Source: an uncultured Lachnospiraceae bacterium
GTDB taxonomy: Bacteria > Bacillota > Clostridia > Lachnospirales > Lachnospiraceae
NCBI GenBank assembly: GCA_910587095.1
Contig: CAJUMJ010000015.1
Location: 1 to 42,044 of the forward strand
Length of the DNA stretch: 42,044 nucleotides
Reading direction: 5' to 3'
The notes below the pieces were generated by a model, which worked only from the letters and a program-made list of their open reading frames with translations, was not told the origin of the DNA and did no database searches. Of the stretch, positions 40,924 to 42,044 are shown in pieces; the first letter of the stretch is position 1, and each line of letters begins with the position of its first letter. A program made the translations under genes and the position numbers.

Positions 40924-41086
40924 ATGTACTCCCGGAGTCTCTTTGTGCCTGATTTTGTGAGATGATTTTTTGTCAGATGTGCATAAATTTATGAGGCGTA
41001 CGTGGAACGTACGTTGATTAAATTTATGTGCATATGGCGGAAAATCTGCCACAAAGGCAGGTGCAAAAGAGATTCCGTGAGTACAT
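40924..41086. repeat. 163-bp imperfect palindrome (MITE-like)
   Basis: ATGTACTC (40924-40931) pairs with GAGTACAT (41079-41086), and pairing continues with mismatches to a centre CGTACGT-GGA-ACGTACG at 40997-41013. The blocks ATGTGCATAAATTTA / TAAATTTATGTGCAT (40978-40992 with 41018-41033) are nearly perfect. It fills the whole gap between the coiled-coil gene and the arsC-like gene and holds no gene. Confidence 0.75.
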
Positions 41087-41089
41087 TTT

Positions 41090-41710
41090 TTATTTAACCG
41101 GCTGCTCTGCAGCCTCCCCCGCTGTTTCCGCTTCCATGCCCTCCGGCATTTCCACATTCGTCTCCGCGTTTTCAGACGCCTCCTGAGGATCGTCGTATTC
41201 CTTCTCCTCCTCTTCGCCCCAGAGGGAATCCCACTCCTTATGCTTGCCTTCCATATTTATAGCCGCCATCTCCTTGGCCATCTTATAGATGTCCATATTG
41301 AAGTCCATCAGCTTTTTCTCGTCCTGCGCGGGGACATGATCGCCCCGGCTGATTCTTCTGGCGATTTCCAGACATTTAGCCATCTCCTCACCGTACTCCT
41401 TCATGGCGTCCCCCTGCTGCTTCGCCACAATACTGTTAAAGATGCCGACTTCCTGATCTATCAGGTCATCAAGCGTCTTTTCGCTGTTTTTGATCTGCCC
41501 GGAAAGCTCGTCGATTTTCTCCTGCAGTTCCTTTTCCCGTTCCAGATACGTGTCGGAAAGCTCAAAGGTCACGCCCTGTTCCTCGCTTTTCTTCCGGGCT
41601 TCCTCCAATTTTTTGCGGTTTTCCTCCTGCTGCTTTACAAAATCTCTTTTCTGTCCCCTTAAAAAACCAAGCTGCTGCCTGTAGGCTTTCTGCGCTTCCC
41701 CTATTTTCAT
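41090..41710 (-). CDS. Coiled-coil protein of unknown function
   Basis: 206 residues, almost wholly helical and charged. A long coiled coil runs from about residue 5 to 95 (QKAYRQQLGFLRGQKRDFVKQQEENRKKLEEARKK ... REKELQEKIDELSGQIKNSEKTLDDL). A conserved-looking segment follows (AKCLEIARRISRGDHVPAQDEKKLMDFNMDIYKMAKEMAAI), then an acidic tail. There is no signal or membrane segment. The middle part recalls small proteins encoded in clostridial sporulation or flagellar loci, but I cannot assign a family. ATG 41710 is preferred for GGAGAG upstream; the frame reaches 41782. Confidence 0.65.
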   Translation of the reverse strand: MKIGEAQKAYRQQLGFLRGQKRDFVKQQEENRKKLEEARKKSEEQGVTFELSDTYLEREKELQEKIDELSGQIKNSEKTLDDLIDQEVGIFNSIVAKQQGDAMKEYGEEMAKCLEIARRISRGDHVPAQDEKKLMDFNMDIYKMAKEMAAINMEGKHKEWDSLWGEEEEKEYDDPQEASENAETNVEMPEGMEAETAGEAAEQPVK

Positions 41711-41886
41711 ACTTCTCTCCATTTCCGCGCCGCTTTCGCGCATAAACGAGTTTGTGTTTTTAACCCATATATTCCGTTTCATCCGCTATCCATAAATATC
41801 AGGTCTTAATCCCATTATAAGAATTGTCACATCTTCTGTCCATAGACAATATGCAAATACGACTTTGGATCATTTTGTGTGCATTG

Positions 41887-41946
41887 TGGTTACTTCGTAA
41901 CCACTCAGACTGTCAAAAAAGGTCAGCAAAAGCTGGCTTTTTTTGA
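41887..41946 (+). terminator. Hairpins before a transposase gene
   Basis: TGGTTAC-TTC-GTAACCA (41887-41903) is followed by TCAAAAAAGGTCAGC-AAAA-GCTGGCTTTTTTTGA (41913-41946), which pairs fully as RNA with two G-U pairs and ends in a T run. It probably stops rightward read-through into the transposase; the outer boundary of the IS is not clear. Confidence 0.55.
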
Positions 41947-41970
41947 TATAATAAAATCAGGGGTGAGGAC

Positions 41971-42044
41971 ATGCTGATAAAAGAAAAGTCGGAAAGAAAT
42001 ACACTGGAAATGGTCAGTCTCGAAGGGCTTGTTCCGCAGGATCA
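41971..42044 (+). CDS. IS1182-type transposase, N-terminal fragment (runs off the window)
   Basis: ATG 41971 with GGGGTGAGG 4 nt upstream opens a frame reading MLIKEKSERNTLEMVSLEGL and then VPQD at the window edge. The SLE.LVPQDH pattern is the start of IS1182/IS5-group DDE transposases. A TATAAT at 41947-41952 may be its -10. Only 24 codons are visible, so family and integrity cannot be settled. Confidence 0.55.
   Translation, partial: MLIKEKSERNTLEMVSLEGLVPQD

Noticed and set aside
1..42044. CRISPR array, rRNA or tRNA genes
   Set aside because: I saw no regularly spaced short direct repeats, no cas genes, no rRNA-like sequence and no convincing tRNA cloverleaf while reading the intergenic regions on both strands; short tRNAs cannot be ruled out without a dedicated scan.

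Overview
The window looks like a chromosomal segment of a Gram-positive clostridium, most likely Lachnospiraceae. Support comes from strong AGGAGG-type ribosome binding sites, SigA-like promoters (TTGACA/TATAAT), a LexA site of the Gram-positive GAAC-N4-GTTC type, a comEA/comEC/holA neighbourhood, a GerMN lipoprotein, a [FeFe]-hydrogenase-like sensor and an IS content typical of that family. The species cannot be fixed from the sequence alone.

Positions 1-7100 are a graveyard of mobile and decaying DNA. In order: a serine recombinase whose 3' part is replaced by a transposase fragment; a DUF4258/YgiT-type toxin-antitoxin-like pair; an IS256-family remnant; a second, inverted YgiT gene with only the tail of its partner; an ECF sigma factor lacking region 4 with a small membrane protein; a frameshifted GPH-type sugar transporter; a complete-looking IS66 element (perfect 16-bp ends and 8-bp target duplication) whose tnpC carries an internal deletion; and an unidentified 70-codon gene fragment.

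Positions 7100-13000 hold a PepSY lipoprotein, a PadR/HAAS-DUF3887/membrane-protein operon with an operator-like inverted repeat in its promoter, a membrane-anchored GH3 beta-N-acetylhexosaminidase, a non-coding stretch behind a near-consensus promoter (candidate small RNA), and a LUD-domain protein. Facing the LUD gene across a two-way terminator is an unusual soluble protein joining ferredoxin, [FeFe]-hydrogenase and chemoreceptor signalling domains.

Positions 15200-20100: a glyA-hom-lysC operon (serine/glycine and aspartate-family synthesis, linked in function to thrH at 25.6-26.2 kb), then a PAP2 phosphatase. Positions 20100-25200: a glycosyltransferase, then DUF1653, a 5'-nucleotidase and an SfsA-MutY fusion, apparently transcribed leftward from a promoter with two LexA boxes; this may be a DNA-damage-inducible repair/nucleotide operon. 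Positions 25300-34400: a small unknown gene, thrH, holA, comEC, a GerMN lipoprotein, a WalK/WalR-like two-component system, comEA and a DMT transporter. Positions 34500-39500: an arginine operon argJ-argB-argD with an extracellular solute-binding protein overlapping argD. The right end carries a DUF4037 nucleotidyltransferase, an ArsC/Spx-family protein, a coiled-coil protein and the first codons of an IS1182-type transposase. Two intergenic regions (27.4 and 39.5 kb) share a modular hairpin repeat, and a 163-bp imperfect palindrome lies at 40.9-41.1 kb.
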